Positions 8,633 through 15,330 of a stretch of DNA of 37,903 nt are shown in pieces. This DNA comes from Deltaproteobacteria bacterium (GTDB lineage Bacteria > Desulfobacterota > Syntrophia > Syntrophales > UBA8958): the NCBI GenBank assembly GCA_026388335.1, contig JAPLJZ010000048.1, positions 1 to 37,903 on the forward strand, in the 5' to 3' direction. A program made the position numbers and the translations under genes. The notes beneath the pieces were generated by a model. It did not search any database. It had not been told where the DNA came from and saw only the letters and a program-made list of their open reading frames with translations. Each line of letters starts with the position of its first letter. The stretch's first letter is position 1.

Positions 8633-9643
8633 ATGTTGAAAAAAATAACATTCATACTGCCTGTTTTAATTTTGGCATTAATAATCGGCGGTTGCGGCGG
8701 AGGACAGGACAAGGCGGCCCCCAAGGGGGAAGGCAAGGTCGCCTTTAAACTAGCCTCGCTGACGGCGATGGATCACACCTATAACCAGGGAGCGGCCAGA
8801 TTTGCCGAACTGGTCAAGGAACGCAGCAAGGGCCGCATCGAGATCACCATTTATCCTAACGGGCAGCTTGGCAAGGGAGAAAGGGAGCTCCTGGAAGCAA
8901 TCCAGCAGGGGACCATCGACTTTTATGTCGGCTCCACCGGACCGGTCGGCGGTTTCAGTCCCTCCATCGGCATTCTGGACCTGCCGTTTCTCTTCCGTGA
9001 TTACGCCCATGTGGACAAGGTCCTCGACGGGCCCCTTGGCCGTCAGCTCCTCGATGACCTGGGCAAGGCCAACCTCAAGGGATTGGCCTTCTGGGAAAAC
9101 GGTTTCCGGAACCTCACCAACTCCAAGAAGGCCGTGAAAGCCCCTGCCGACGCCAAGGGCCTAAAGATCCGAACGATGGAAAACAAGATCCATCTCGCCG
9201 CCTGGAAGGCCGTCGGCGTCAACCCCGTCCCCATGGCCTACGGCGAGGTCTATGGCGCCTTGCAGCAGAAAACCATCGACGGCCAGGAAAATCCCATCGC
9301 CGTCATTTACACGTCCAAATTAAACGAGGTCCAGAAATACCTCTCCCTGACCCAGCATGTCTATTCCCCGGCCCTGATCGTCGTCAGCCCCAAGACCTGG
9401 CAGGCGCTCTCGAAAGAAGATCAGGACATGATGTTGAAGACGGCCCAGGAGGTCGCCCCCTACCAGCGCAAGCTCGGGCGGGAAAATGAGGAGAAACAGA
9501 TCGCCGAATTGGCCGCCAAGGGGATGACGGTGACCGGAAACATCAACAAGGGGGCCTGGTACAAGATCATGGAAGGGGCGATGGGGGAATTCATTCAGTC
9601 CTTCGGCAAGGACAAGGTGGAAGGGATCATCAATACCAAATAA
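8633..9643 (+). CDS. dctP: TRAP transporter solute-binding lipoprotein DctP
   Basis: This is the extracytoplasmic receptor of a tripartite ATP-independent periplasmic transporter, which usually takes up C4-dicarboxylates or other carboxylates. The 336-residue product has a hydrophobic N-terminus and a lipobox, IIGGC with Cys21, so it should be membrane-anchored. The DctP fold is seen in FKLASLTAMDHTYNQGA, IEITIYPNGQLG and the conserved MAYGEVYGALQQKTIDGQEN region around residues 199-218. An AGGTAGGAG ribosome site precedes the ATG. Its TAA overlaps the dctQ ATG by one base, so the two are coupled. Substrate cannot be read from sequence; the acyl-CoA synthetase alpha gene upstream favours a monocarboxylate or dicarboxylate that is then CoA-activated. 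Confidence 0.93.
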   Translation: MLKKITFILPVLILALIIGGCGGGQDKAAPKGEGKVAFKLASLTAMDHTYNQGAARFAELVKERSKGRIEITIYPNGQLGKGERELLEAIQQGTIDFYVGSTGPVGGFSPSIGILDLPFLFRDYAHVDKVLDGPLGRQLLDDLGKANLKGLAFWENGFRNLTNSKKAVKAPADAKGLKIRTMENKIHLAAWKAVGVNPVPMAYGEVYGALQQKTIDGQENPIAVIYTSKLNEVQKYLSLTQHVYSPALIVVSPKTWQALSKEDQDMMLKTAQEVAPYQRKLGRENEEKQIAELAAKGMTVTGNINKGAWYKIMEGAMGEFIQSFGKDKVEGIINTK

Positions 9644-10185
9644 TGAAGGGCCACGAAACAGCACCGGGGCGTTTCGTGAAGGCGCCGTCCTTGTATGCCT
9701 TGTCCCGACTCAATGGGGTTTTGATAAAATTTGCCGGGGGGATCACGATCCTTACCATGGCGATCATGGCCGTTGTCATCCCCTACGAAGTGGCGGGGCG
9801 TTATCTCCTCGAGGCCATGCCGAGCTGGTCCGGGGAGGCGGCGACCTTTTCCCTGGTCTGGCTCTCCATGATGGGGGCAGCCATCGGGCTCCGTAAGGGT
9901 TATCAAATCAACCTGACCACCGTCATCGACAGGCTGCCCTACCGGGCGGCCCGGATCGCCCGGGGAGGATCGTTGTGCCTGATGCTTGCCCTGCTGCTGA
10001 TCATGACCTGGTACGGCCTGCAGCAGACGCTGATCAACCTTAGCCAGACCTCGCCAGCACTGGAGATTTCCATGGCCCTGCCCTATGCCGCCCTCCCCGC
10101 CGGTTTCGGCCTGATGCTGCTGATCACCATCGAGGATCTGGCCGGGATGTTGTTTTTCCCACCGGAAGATAACCACAAAACGTAA
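9643..10185 (+). CDS. dctQ: TRAP transporter small permease subunit DctQ
   Basis: The 180-residue protein has the four transmembrane helices of the TRAP small membrane subunit, at about residues 25-50, 62-82, 104-125 and 145-168. The conserved motif EVAGRYLLEAMPSWSGEAA near the second helix and the GAAIGLRKGYQINL segment are typical. DctQ stabilises the large permease and helps dock the substrate-binding protein. The ATG overlaps the dctP stop in a TAATG arrangement. The N-terminal 20 residues are polar and slightly longer than usual. dctM follows within about 15-30 bases, so the three genes form one operon. Confidence 0.92.
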   Translation: MKGHETAPGRFVKAPSLYALSRLNGVLIKFAGGITILTMAIMAVVIPYEVAGRYLLEAMPSWSGEAATFSLVWLSMMGAAIGLRKGYQINLTTVIDRLPYRAARIARGGSLCLMLALLLIMTWYGLQQTLINLSQTSPALEISMALPYAALPAGFGLMLLITIEDLAGMLFFPPEDNHKT

Positions 10186-10214
10186 GGCAAGGAGGGTATC
10201 TGTTAACGCTGTTT

Positions 10215-11486
10215 ATGACCTCCTTTTTGGTGCTGATGGCCATCGGCCTGCCCATCGCCCTGGTCCTTGGCGGCGCCTCCCTGGCCTATGTACTTCTTAA
10301 AGACGGCCTTTCCCCGACCATAATCATCCAGACCACCTTCGCCGGCCTTTCCTCTTTTCCCCTCCTCGCCATTCCCCTGTTTATCCTCGCAGGGAACCTG
10401 ATGAAGGAAGGGGGCATCACCACCGATCTGGTCTCTTTCTCCCGTCTCCTCATGGGTCACATCCGGGGCGGCTTGGGCATGGCCATGATTCTGGCCAGCG
10501 CCCTGTTTGCCGCCATTACCGGCTCCGCCGTGGCCACGGCCGTAGCCATCGGATCGCTCTTGCTGCCCGCCATGAGCAGCGCCGGTTACGACGACGAAGT
10601 CTCCGCCGCCCTGACGGCTACCGCCGCATGTATGGGCCCCATTATTCCCCCCAGTATTCCCTTCATCATTTACGGGGTTATTGCCAATGTCTCCATCGCC
10701 TCGCTTTTTTTAGCGGGAATCGTCCCGGGTATCCTCCTGGGGTTGGCCCTCATGCTTTATGTTGTCTGGATTGCCCGTCAACGCGGCTACCCGCGGGAAG
10801 AACAGGCGAGCCTGCCGGCAATCATGACGGGAACCATCAGGGCACTGCCTGCCTTGGCCCTGCCCGTAATCATCATCGGCGGTATTCTCGGCGGCGTCTT
10901 CACCCCTACGGAGGCGGCGGGCATCGCCGTCGCTTACGCCTTGGTCGCCGGGTTCTTCTTTTACGGTCGCTTGCGGATTTCCAGGCTTCCCGGCATCTTC
11001 CTCACCGCCGGCGTCGAATCGGCAGTGGTCATGCTCCTTATCGGTCTTTCCGAACCCTTCGCCTGGATCGTGGCGGCGGAGCAACTCCCCATCCGGATCA
11101 TGGAAGTCATCGTCAATGTTTCTTCGTCTCCCTGGGTCTTTCTGATCCTCGTCAATATCCTCCTGCTGATCATCGGCATCCCCCTGGAAACGGCCCCGGC
11201 CTTGACGATCCTGGTGCCGGTTATCGCCCCTGTCGCTGCGAAAATGGGTATTGACCCCGTCCATTTCGGCGTCGTTGTCTGCTTCAATCTTGTCCTGGGG
11301 CTGATCACCCCGCCCGTGGGGGCGGTCCTGTTTTCCATCTGCAGCATCTCCGGCCTCTCCCTGGAAAGGTTGAGCCGGGGCATCTGGGTCCCCTTTCTCA
11401 TTGCCGTAGGGGTCCTGATGCTCGTTACCTTCATCCCCGCCCTGAGCACCTTCCTGCCGCAACTATTCGCCAAAGCATCGCCGTAA
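10215..11486 (+). CDS. dctM: TRAP transporter large permease subunit DctM
   Basis: This is the 12-helix transport subunit that couples carboxylate uptake to a sodium or proton gradient. The 423-residue product shows the family motifs IPLFILAGNLMKEGG, AITGSAVATAVAIGSLLLPAM, CMGPIIPPSIPFIIYG and VFTPTEAAGIAVAYAL. The ATG at 10215 lies 18 bases after a strong AAGGAGGG, which is unusually far. The frame stays open upstream through CTG TTA ACG CTG TTT, which would give the N-terminal LTLF typical of DctM, so a non-AUG start at CTG 10200 or 10209 is possible. It is the last gene of the TRAP operon. No obvious terminator hairpin follows. Confidence 0.93.
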   Translation: MTSFLVLMAIGLPIALVLGGASLAYVLLKDGLSPTIIIQTTFAGLSSFPLLAIPLFILAGNLMKEGGITTDLVSFSRLLMGHIRGGLGMAMILASALFAAITGSAVATAVAIGSLLLPAMSSAGYDDEVSAALTATAACMGPIIPPSIPFIIYGVIANVSIASLFLAGIVPGILLGLALMLYVVWIARQRGYPREEQASLPAIMTGTIRALPALALPVIIIGGILGGVFTPTEAAGIAVAYALVAGFFFYGRLRISRLPGIFLTAGVESAVVMLLIGLSEPFAWIVAAEQLPIRIMEVIVNVSSSPWVFLILVNILLLIIGIPLETAPALTILVPVIAPVAAKMGIDPVHFGVVVCFNLVLGLITPPVGAVLFSICSISGLSLERLSRGIWVPFLIAVGVLMLVTFIPALSTFLPQLFAKASP

Positions 11487-11530
11487 GAAGGTATTGCTTC
11501 ACATCGTTGATGACATCCTCAACTCCACAT

Positions 11531-11740
11531 GATAAAGATAACGGAAGCAATATTAACTGGTATAGTGCCAAGAGCTATTGTGAGGGATATGGAGGATATG
11601 GGAAATCCGGCTGACGGATGCCGACTTTTGATGAATTAGAGTGGTTATATTACAGCGGAGCCCATAGAAGTGTAATAAAGAAAATCGGTCATTATGTATG
11701 GACTTCCGAAACAAGCGGTTCCGATGCCTGCGCCTTCCGA
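11531..11740 (+). pseudogene. DUF1566 (Lcl C-terminal domain) relic with internal stop
   Basis: The plus-strand frame reads DKDNGSNINWYSAKSYC, then EGYGGYGKSG, a TGA, and RMPTFDELEWLYYSGA, ending near YVWTSETSGSDACAFR. This is the pattern of DUF1566, in which GWRMPT is expected, so the TGA (11610-11612) most simply replaces a Trp codon (TGG). No start or N-terminal export domain remains, and the frame runs into the antisense DUF2283 gene without the normal domain end. It is a decayed fragment at the boundary between the TRAP operon and the toxin-antitoxin island. Confidence 0.6.
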
Positions 11741-11745
11741 AAAGA

Positions 11746-11994
11746 TCAGGCGCCGCCTACAGCGGTCGGCTGGGTTGACTCTTTATGCAACACTTTTTCC
11801 ATTTGCAGATACGAAACTTCTGAAATATTAGCTTTTTCTTTTGCGTGCTCAACTGTGATGCTGACAAGATTCCCCTTACTATCGAGATCTATATAAAGAT
11901 TTTCCGATATTTCCCTTGTTTCAAGAATCGGCTCATTTGAAAATTCAATTAGAGCCGTATCAGTATCCGAAAAGTAACGAATTTTCATTCTCAT
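11746..11994 (-). CDS. DUF2283 family protein, probable antitoxin
   Basis: The 82-residue product begins MRMKIRYFSDTDTALIEF and contains ENLYIDLDSKGNLVSITVEHA, the DUF2283 signature. Members are small proteins usually encoded next to DUF4258 proteins and regarded as antitoxin-like partners. Its ATG overlaps the stop of the upstream hicA-like gene in ATGA, which is strong translational coupling. The upstream product ends in a DUF4258-like tail, so this gene appears to have kept its position beside a remnant of its normal partner. The C-terminal dozen residues (STQPTAVGGA) are low-complexity and may be altered by the rearrangement that also left the DUF1566 relic alongside. Antitoxin function is inferred from family context. 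Confidence 0.75.
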   Translation of the reverse strand: MRMKIRYFSDTDTALIEFSNEPILETREISENLYIDLDSKGNLVSITVEHAKEKANISEVSYLQMEKVLHKESTQPTAVGGA

Positions 11995-12290
11995 TCCGCC
12001 TTATAGCTTCTGTCGAAAAAAGCGTTGTGTATTGTCTCGCCATCCTCCAACAAAATAATCCTCAGATATTTTCCGGCTCTTCCGCAGAATTTGTGGGCAG
12101 ACTGCCGGATAATGGGCTGTAGAGTTCCAATGCGAATTTCGGTATGGTTTGGAACGGGAACCGTTATGGTGCGACTAGGCAACCGCCGCTGCATAACGAT
12201 ATGGCTGCCCCGCTGTCGAATTTCCGTGAAGCCATGTCGGGATAAAATGGCACATACCTCTTTGCCTGAGAAGATAAGCAGTTTACCCAA
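11991..12290 (-). CDS. hicA: HicA-type mRNA interferase fused to a DUF4258-like C-terminal tail
   Basis: HicA toxins are small double-stranded-RNA-binding-fold ribonucleases. From a TTG at 12290 the product begins MGKLLIFSGKEVCAILSRHG, followed by TEIRQRGSHIVMQ with the catalytic His of the GSH motif, then a VPVPNHTEIRIGTLQPIIRQ segment, covering nearly all of HicA. GAGG lies 6 bases before this TTG, and the gene overlaps hicB by 8 bases. HicA normally ends about 10 residues after IIRQ. Here the frame continues for over 30 residues through KYLRIILLEDGETIHNAFFD, which resembles the end of DUF4258 proteins (LRVVV...VTAFFDRR). In the shifted frame a HicA-like ending (LPTNSAEEPENI, stop at 12062-12064) can be read. 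The gene is therefore a fusion or frameshift product. Its toxin activity is uncertain. Confidence 0.7.
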   Translation of the reverse strand: MGKLLIFSGKEVCAILSRHGFTEIRQRGSHIVMQRRLPSRTITVPVPNHTEIRIGTLQPIIRQSAHKFCGRAGKYLRIILLEDGETIHNAFFDRSYKAE

Positions 12291-12498
12291 CGGCAACCTC
12301 AACTTGCGTGACAAATACTTCTCCGTGACGTCGGTGCTGTATTTCTTCAGGAGATGCCGTTTCAAAGAATAACTCCAGTGCCTCTTGAAGATTATCCCTT
12401 GCGCCCTCAATGGTATCACCTTGACTTGCAATATCTAATTCAGAACACAATGAAATATAGCCAGCGCCTTCCCGTTCGATGATTGCTGTAAGTTTCAT
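12283..12498 (-). CDS. hicB: HicB-type antitoxin (short form)
   Basis: The 71-residue product has the HicB N-terminal fold: MKLTAIIEREGAGYISLCSE, then LDIASQGDTIEGARDNLQEALELFFE. HicB neutralises the adjacent HicA ribonuclease by direct binding. It lacks a C-terminal DNA-binding domain, so autoregulation through this protein alone is unlikely. The order is hicB before hicA, with an 8-base overlap. GGGAG precedes the ATG. It lies 40 bases after the PIN toxin gene on the same strand, so the two modules may share a transcript. Confidence 0.85.
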   Translation of the reverse strand: MKLTAIIEREGAGYISLCSELDIASQGDTIEGARDNLQEALELFFETASPEEIQHRRHGEVFVTQVEVAVG

Positions 12499-12538
12499 CT
12501 CCCAATATCCATGATTTTCATAGTGCCCAACGAAAAGA

Positions 12539-13012
12539 TCACCGGCCCACGGATTTTTTGCGCGTCTGGGTTGAGCGCTTTGTTATGCGTTTCTTTTTTG
12601 CCTGTTGGTTTTTGAAAAAAATTAAAAACTCATTGGGTGAAATGACTTTAGCGCCTTGGCATCGTTCAGCAGGGAAATGTTTTTGATTTCCTGTAACAAG
12701 ACATACAGAGTGACTCGCAAGAGTGACTTCGAGAAACGGTTCATCATCCGGGTCAGGAAGCGAATGGGACAAAGGGGAAGGCGCAACAGCCCGGCCACAA
12801 TACACAATATAGTCAAGAAACGCGGCGACCTTTTCTTCTTCAAATCCAAACCTCGGACGTCGCAGAACCTCATTGTATTCTGATAGAATCCGTGCATCAA
12901 AGGAAAGCGTCAGTTCGCCGGCTGAGACCATGCGTACGATTTCGCCACAAGCCCCGAACGGCGATAAAAGACCCGCAACAAGAACATTGGTGTCAATGAC
13001 AATGTCCATCAT
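12539..13012 (-). CDS. PIN-domain toxin (VapC-like ribonuclease, COG1569 type)
   Basis: The 157-residue protein starts MMDIVIDTNVLVAGLLSP, giving the first PIN acidic residue at Asp7. ILSEYNEVLRRPRF follows with the conserved Glu, and LPDPDDEPFLEVTLAS with later acidic residues, then LVTGNQKHF. These features match PIN_3 (putative toxin-antitoxin PIN) proteins, which are Mg-dependent RNases. The C-terminus has about 20 extra basic residues (KKKRITKRSTQTRKK) that could bind RNA or result from 3'-end drift. The ATG overlaps the stop of the upstream antitoxin gene by 4 bases, so the pair is translationally coupled. The role in RNA cleavage is inferred from the family. Confidence 0.85.
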   Translation of the reverse strand: MMDIVIDTNVLVAGLLSPFGACGEIVRMVSAGELTLSFDARILSEYNEVLRRPRFGFEEEKVAAFLDYIVYCGRAVAPSPLSHSLPDPDDEPFLEVTLASHSVCLVTGNQKHFPAERCQGAKVISPNEFLIFFKNQQAKKKRITKRSTQTRKKSVGR

Positions 13013-13293
13013 GCACGCTTTTCACGAACAGATTTAATTTCGGCATTGATTTCATTCAACAAAATCTTATCTGTTCCTTTCTCTACAGACCTCCGCTGGA
13101 GAGAAACAACGGCCTCAACGGCACGTGATCTGCGAAATGCCGATAGCGATTCCTCAAGATTTGCCTCGGTTATTGCCGCAAGAATGGCTACTGGCCGACC
13201 ATTGCTGGTAACAATCATCTCTCTTTCCTCAGGTAGCTCTTTCCAGATTTGTGCAGATTTACCTCTTAAATCTCGGACGCTCAAAAATTTCAT
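13009..13293 (-). CDS. Phd/YefM-type antitoxin of the PIN toxin
   Basis: The product of about 94 residues begins MKFLSVRDLRGKSAQIWKEL and continues REMIVTSNGRPVAILA, the Phd/YefM ('prevent-host-death') fold. Such antitoxins bind their own promoter and the toxin. The ATG at 13293 is chosen over one 15 bases upstream because GGAGG lies 8 bases before it and it gives the standard N-terminus. The C-terminal 45 residues are charged, probably helical, and would wrap the toxin. It overlaps the PIN gene by 4 bases. A good sigma-70 promoter lies just upstream and is the likely autoregulation site. Confidence 0.85.
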   Translation of the reverse strand: MKFLSVRDLRGKSAQIWKELPEEREMIVTSNGRPVAILAAITEANLEESLSAFRRSRAVEAVVSLQRRSVEKGTDKILLNEINAEIKSVREKRA

Positions 13294-13319
13294 GGTCGTA
13301 TCCTCCATTCGTGTATTAT

Positions 13320-13349
13320 ATTATGTACGCAAACGTCACCCGTTGTCAA
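13320..13349 (-). promoter_or_regulatory. Sigma-70 promoter of the PIN toxin-antitoxin operon
   Basis: On the minus strand a perfect TTGACA (13349-13344) is separated by 18 bases from CATAAT (13325-13320), itself within an AT-rich TACATAATATAATAC tract. It sits about 27 bases upstream of the antitoxin ATG and just downstream of the terminator of the preceding gene. Confidence 0.65.
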
Positions 13350-13368
13350 TTCCTTTTTAGGTATAACG

Positions 13369-13399
13369 AAAAAATCAGCCGGAGCGTAGCGATCGGCTG
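13369..13399 (-). terminator. Rho-independent terminator of the isocitrate lyase/PEP mutase-family gene
   Basis: Read on the minus strand, CAGCCG (13399-13394) pairs with CGGCTG (13381-13376) across a 12-base loop and is followed at once by ATTTTTTC. It lies about 20 bases after the stop at 13422 and before the promoter of the next operon. Confidence 0.65.
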
Positions 13400-13421
13400 T
13401 ATTGCCCTTGTTCGCCACCCT

Positions 13422-14264
13422 TTATCTCAATAGCACTTGCGATAGGTCTCCAGGAGAACAAAGAAGACCCTCTTTGATGATTCCCTCGAAGCTGTCACTA
13501 TCGCGAATGATCAACAGTGTCTTCTTGATCGCTTGAATGGCGGAAAAAACAGCGATTGCGGGAAGACTGACACGCGCCACGCCGCAGGCGCGTAATTGAC
13601 CGATCGTCAGCGTGTTAATGTTATAGGGCATTCCTGCCGCAATGCTGACCGGCCCTTCTATCCCATCGACAATCCGTTTGGCTTCGTCTGGCGTCGCCAC
13701 GGCAGTCACGAAAACCAAGTCGGCCCCGGCCTGTAAGTATTTATTTCCCCGTATGATAGCCTCGGCAATGCCTTTGAGCCGATCATCACATGCAGCCAAT
13801 GCATCCGTACGAGCGTTGATCACCATATCTGCCGCATGCTTGTCTCTTGCCGCATCACGCGCTGCCTTGATTTTCTCTACCATCAGAACGGGGTCTATCA
13901 CGTCCTTAGCCTTAGGAGTTGGTAAAACTTGGTCCTCAAGATTGATACCGGAAACACCTACATCCAAGAACGCACCAACGGTCTTGTAAACGGATGCCGG
14001 AGGACCAAAACCGTCTTCTCCATCGGCCATCACCGGTATAGTTACTGCTCGTACGATGTCGCGTGTTGTATCGAGGTTCTTATCGAAATCCACGGCCTGT
14101 TCTGGCGCAGCGCGTGAGGCCAGTCCGATACTGAATCCCGAACATTGCACGGCTTTGAATCCAGCCATCTGGATGAGTCGCGCGCTGAGGCCGTCATATG
14201 CGTCGGGCATCACGAGAGGCTGCTCGACCTTAAGCAATTCCTGAAGTATCTGCCGGTCGTTCAT
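13422..14264 (-). CDS. Isocitrate lyase/PEP mutase family protein
   Basis: The 280-residue protein has the alpha/beta barrel of the isocitrate lyase/phosphoenolpyruvate mutase family, seen in MPDAYDGLSARLIQMAGF near the start, SGFSIGLASR at 42-51 and VMADGEDGFG at 78-87 with Mg-binding acids. GINLEDQ at 107-112 and INARTDALAA also fit. The KKCGH cysteine loop of true isocitrate lyase and methylisocitrate lyase is missing, and the DADTGYG motif is altered. A lyase, hydrolase or oxaloacetate-decarboxylase-like activity is therefore more likely than glyoxylate-cycle function. The ATG at 14264 is preceded by AAGGAGGG; an in-frame start 30 bases upstream is less likely. It stands alone, with its own terminator. 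Confidence 0.8.
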   Translation of the reverse strand: MNDRQILQELLKVEQPLVMPDAYDGLSARLIQMAGFKAVQCSGFSIGLASRAAPEQAVDFDKNLDTTRDIVRAVTIPVMADGEDGFGPPASVYKTVGAFLDVGVSGINLEDQVLPTPKAKDVIDPVLMVEKIKAARDAARDKHAADMVINARTDALAACDDRLKGIAEAIIRGNKYLQAGADLVFVTAVATPDEAKRIVDGIEGPVSIAAGMPYNINTLTIGQLRACGVARVSLPAIAVFSAIQAIKKTLLIIRDSDSFEGIIKEGLLCSPGDLSQVLLR

Positions 14265-14497
14265 GTCATCCCTCCTTATGATTTCGGCGAACAAGTTATT
14301 CTATAGTTTCTGGATATCTCCACAACAACCCGAAATCCGCAGAACGCAGGACAATAACCATGCGCTCATTCCTTTGGGCTCTCATGGCCCGCAGGCACAC
14401 CTAACCCATTTTAAATACGGCAAGTTGCTTATAAATCTCTCGACATAAATTATGCAACCATTTATCTTTCTTCTTCCGGATATCATGTCAAAATTAA

Positions 14498-14626
14498 GGT
14501 TATAATGGGAAAGCTCGGCACACCCGTTCTTTCGAGAAATACGAAAGCCGAATCAAGGCCATCGGCATCAAGCTCCCCGAGGCCATGCGCCAGAAGATCC
14601 GGTCTTACCTCCAGCGGGATGAATAA
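14498..14626 (+). pseudogene. Possible 3' remnant of an unidentified gene
   Basis: An open frame without a start codon ends in a protein-like stretch SFEKYESRIKAIGIKLPEAM and then RQKIRSYLQRDE before TAA. It is GC-rich and codon-regular, unlike the AT-rich sequence before it. It looks like the C-terminus of a truncated gene. The parent family is not recognised. Confidence 0.3.
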
Positions 14627-14678
14627 ATAACACATAAAAATGCTTGACAGCAAGGTATGTCTGAGATAGGGGCAGCGA

Positions 14679-14700
14679 AATGAATGAACGTTCATTCGTT
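14679..14700. promoter_or_regulatory. Palindromic operator, probable TetR-family binding site
   Basis: GAATGAACGTTCATTC (14682-14697) is a perfect 16-base palindrome, extended to 22 bases with one mismatched pair. TGAACG/CGTTCA half-sites of this type are used by several TetR/AcrR regulators. It lies 22 bases before the tetR ATG and downstream of a TTGACA at 14644-14649, where a bound repressor would block initiation. Confidence 0.65.
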
Positions 14701-14718
14701 TTCTTGAGGGATTGAACC

Positions 14719-15294
14719 ATGCAATGTTTAGATAAGCGTACCGAAATCATGACCGTGGCTATGGAACTTCTGGCGGAGAACGGTTTCCACGGGGTTCCCA
14801 TGTCCATGATCGCCGCCAAGGCAAACGTGGCGGTGGGAACGATTTACCTCTACTTTGCCGGTAAGGATGAGTTGATCACCGAGCTGTTTCAGGAGGTGGA
14901 AAAAGAGATCGTCGCAACGCTTCGGGAAGGCTTCCCCACGGAGGGACCCATGCGGGAACGGTTCCTGTACCTCACCGGTAAGATTCTCCGGTTTCTTGTA
15001 GATAATCCTCTTAAATTTCGCTATATTGAACAGTTTATGAATTCTCCGTACGGCATCTCCATGCGGAGGGACAGATTATTGGGCAAGACGGTCCCCAACG
15101 GCATCTTCATGGCCCTTTTTGAAGAGGCTATCGCCGACCATGTTGTCAAAGACATCCCCATTATTGCTCTTTTTTCCCTCACCATAGCCCCATTGATCTT
15201 CCTGGTGCGGGATCATATTCTCGGCTTTGTCACCCTGGATGAAGCCCTGATCCGGCAGACTACCGAGGCCTGCTGGGACGCCATCAAGAGGTAA
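14719..15294 (+). CDS. TetR/AcrR family transcriptional regulator
   Basis: The 191-residue protein has a TetR DNA-binding domain at about residues 6-52 (KRTEIMTVAMELLAENGFHG, then IAAKANVAVGTIYLYFAGKDEL). A helical ligand-binding domain of the usual size follows. It is the first gene of a co-directional run tetR, adaptor, RND permease, outer-membrane factor, with only 36 bases to the adaptor start. The palindrome just upstream suggests autorepression and repression of the whole pump operon, relieved by a pump substrate or metabolite. The ligand is unknown; the C-terminal domain is too variable to predict. Residues 95-105 (VDNPLKFRYIEQF) match a common subfamily of AcrR-like repressors. Confidence 0.92.
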   Translation: MQCLDKRTEIMTVAMELLAENGFHGVPMSMIAAKANVAVGTIYLYFAGKDELITELFQEVEKEIVATLREGFPTEGPMRERFLYLTGKILRFLVDNPLKFRYIEQFMNSPYGISMRRDRLLGKTVPNGIFMALFEEAIADHVVKDIPIIALFSLTIAPLIFLVRDHILGFVTLDEALIRQTTEACWDAIKR

Positions 15295-15330
15295 TCACAT
15301 GTTCTATATTTTTTATAATTGAGGTGCTGC

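Larger units (their letters stand above)
14265..14718. other. Intergenic region (454 bp) with promoter-like sites and a gene remnant
   Basis: This divergent region holds a weak minus-strand promoter (TTGCAT at 14457-14452, 17-base spacer, TTATAA at 14434-14429) that could serve the lyase-family gene. A plus-strand coding-like remnant and the TetR operator, both listed separately, complete it. No further gene was recognised. Confidence 0.4.

Noticed and set aside
10710-11462. 250-residue minus-strand frame opposite dctM
   Set aside because: Its product is an Asp/Gly/Arg/Gln-rich low-complexity string, typical of an antisense shadow.
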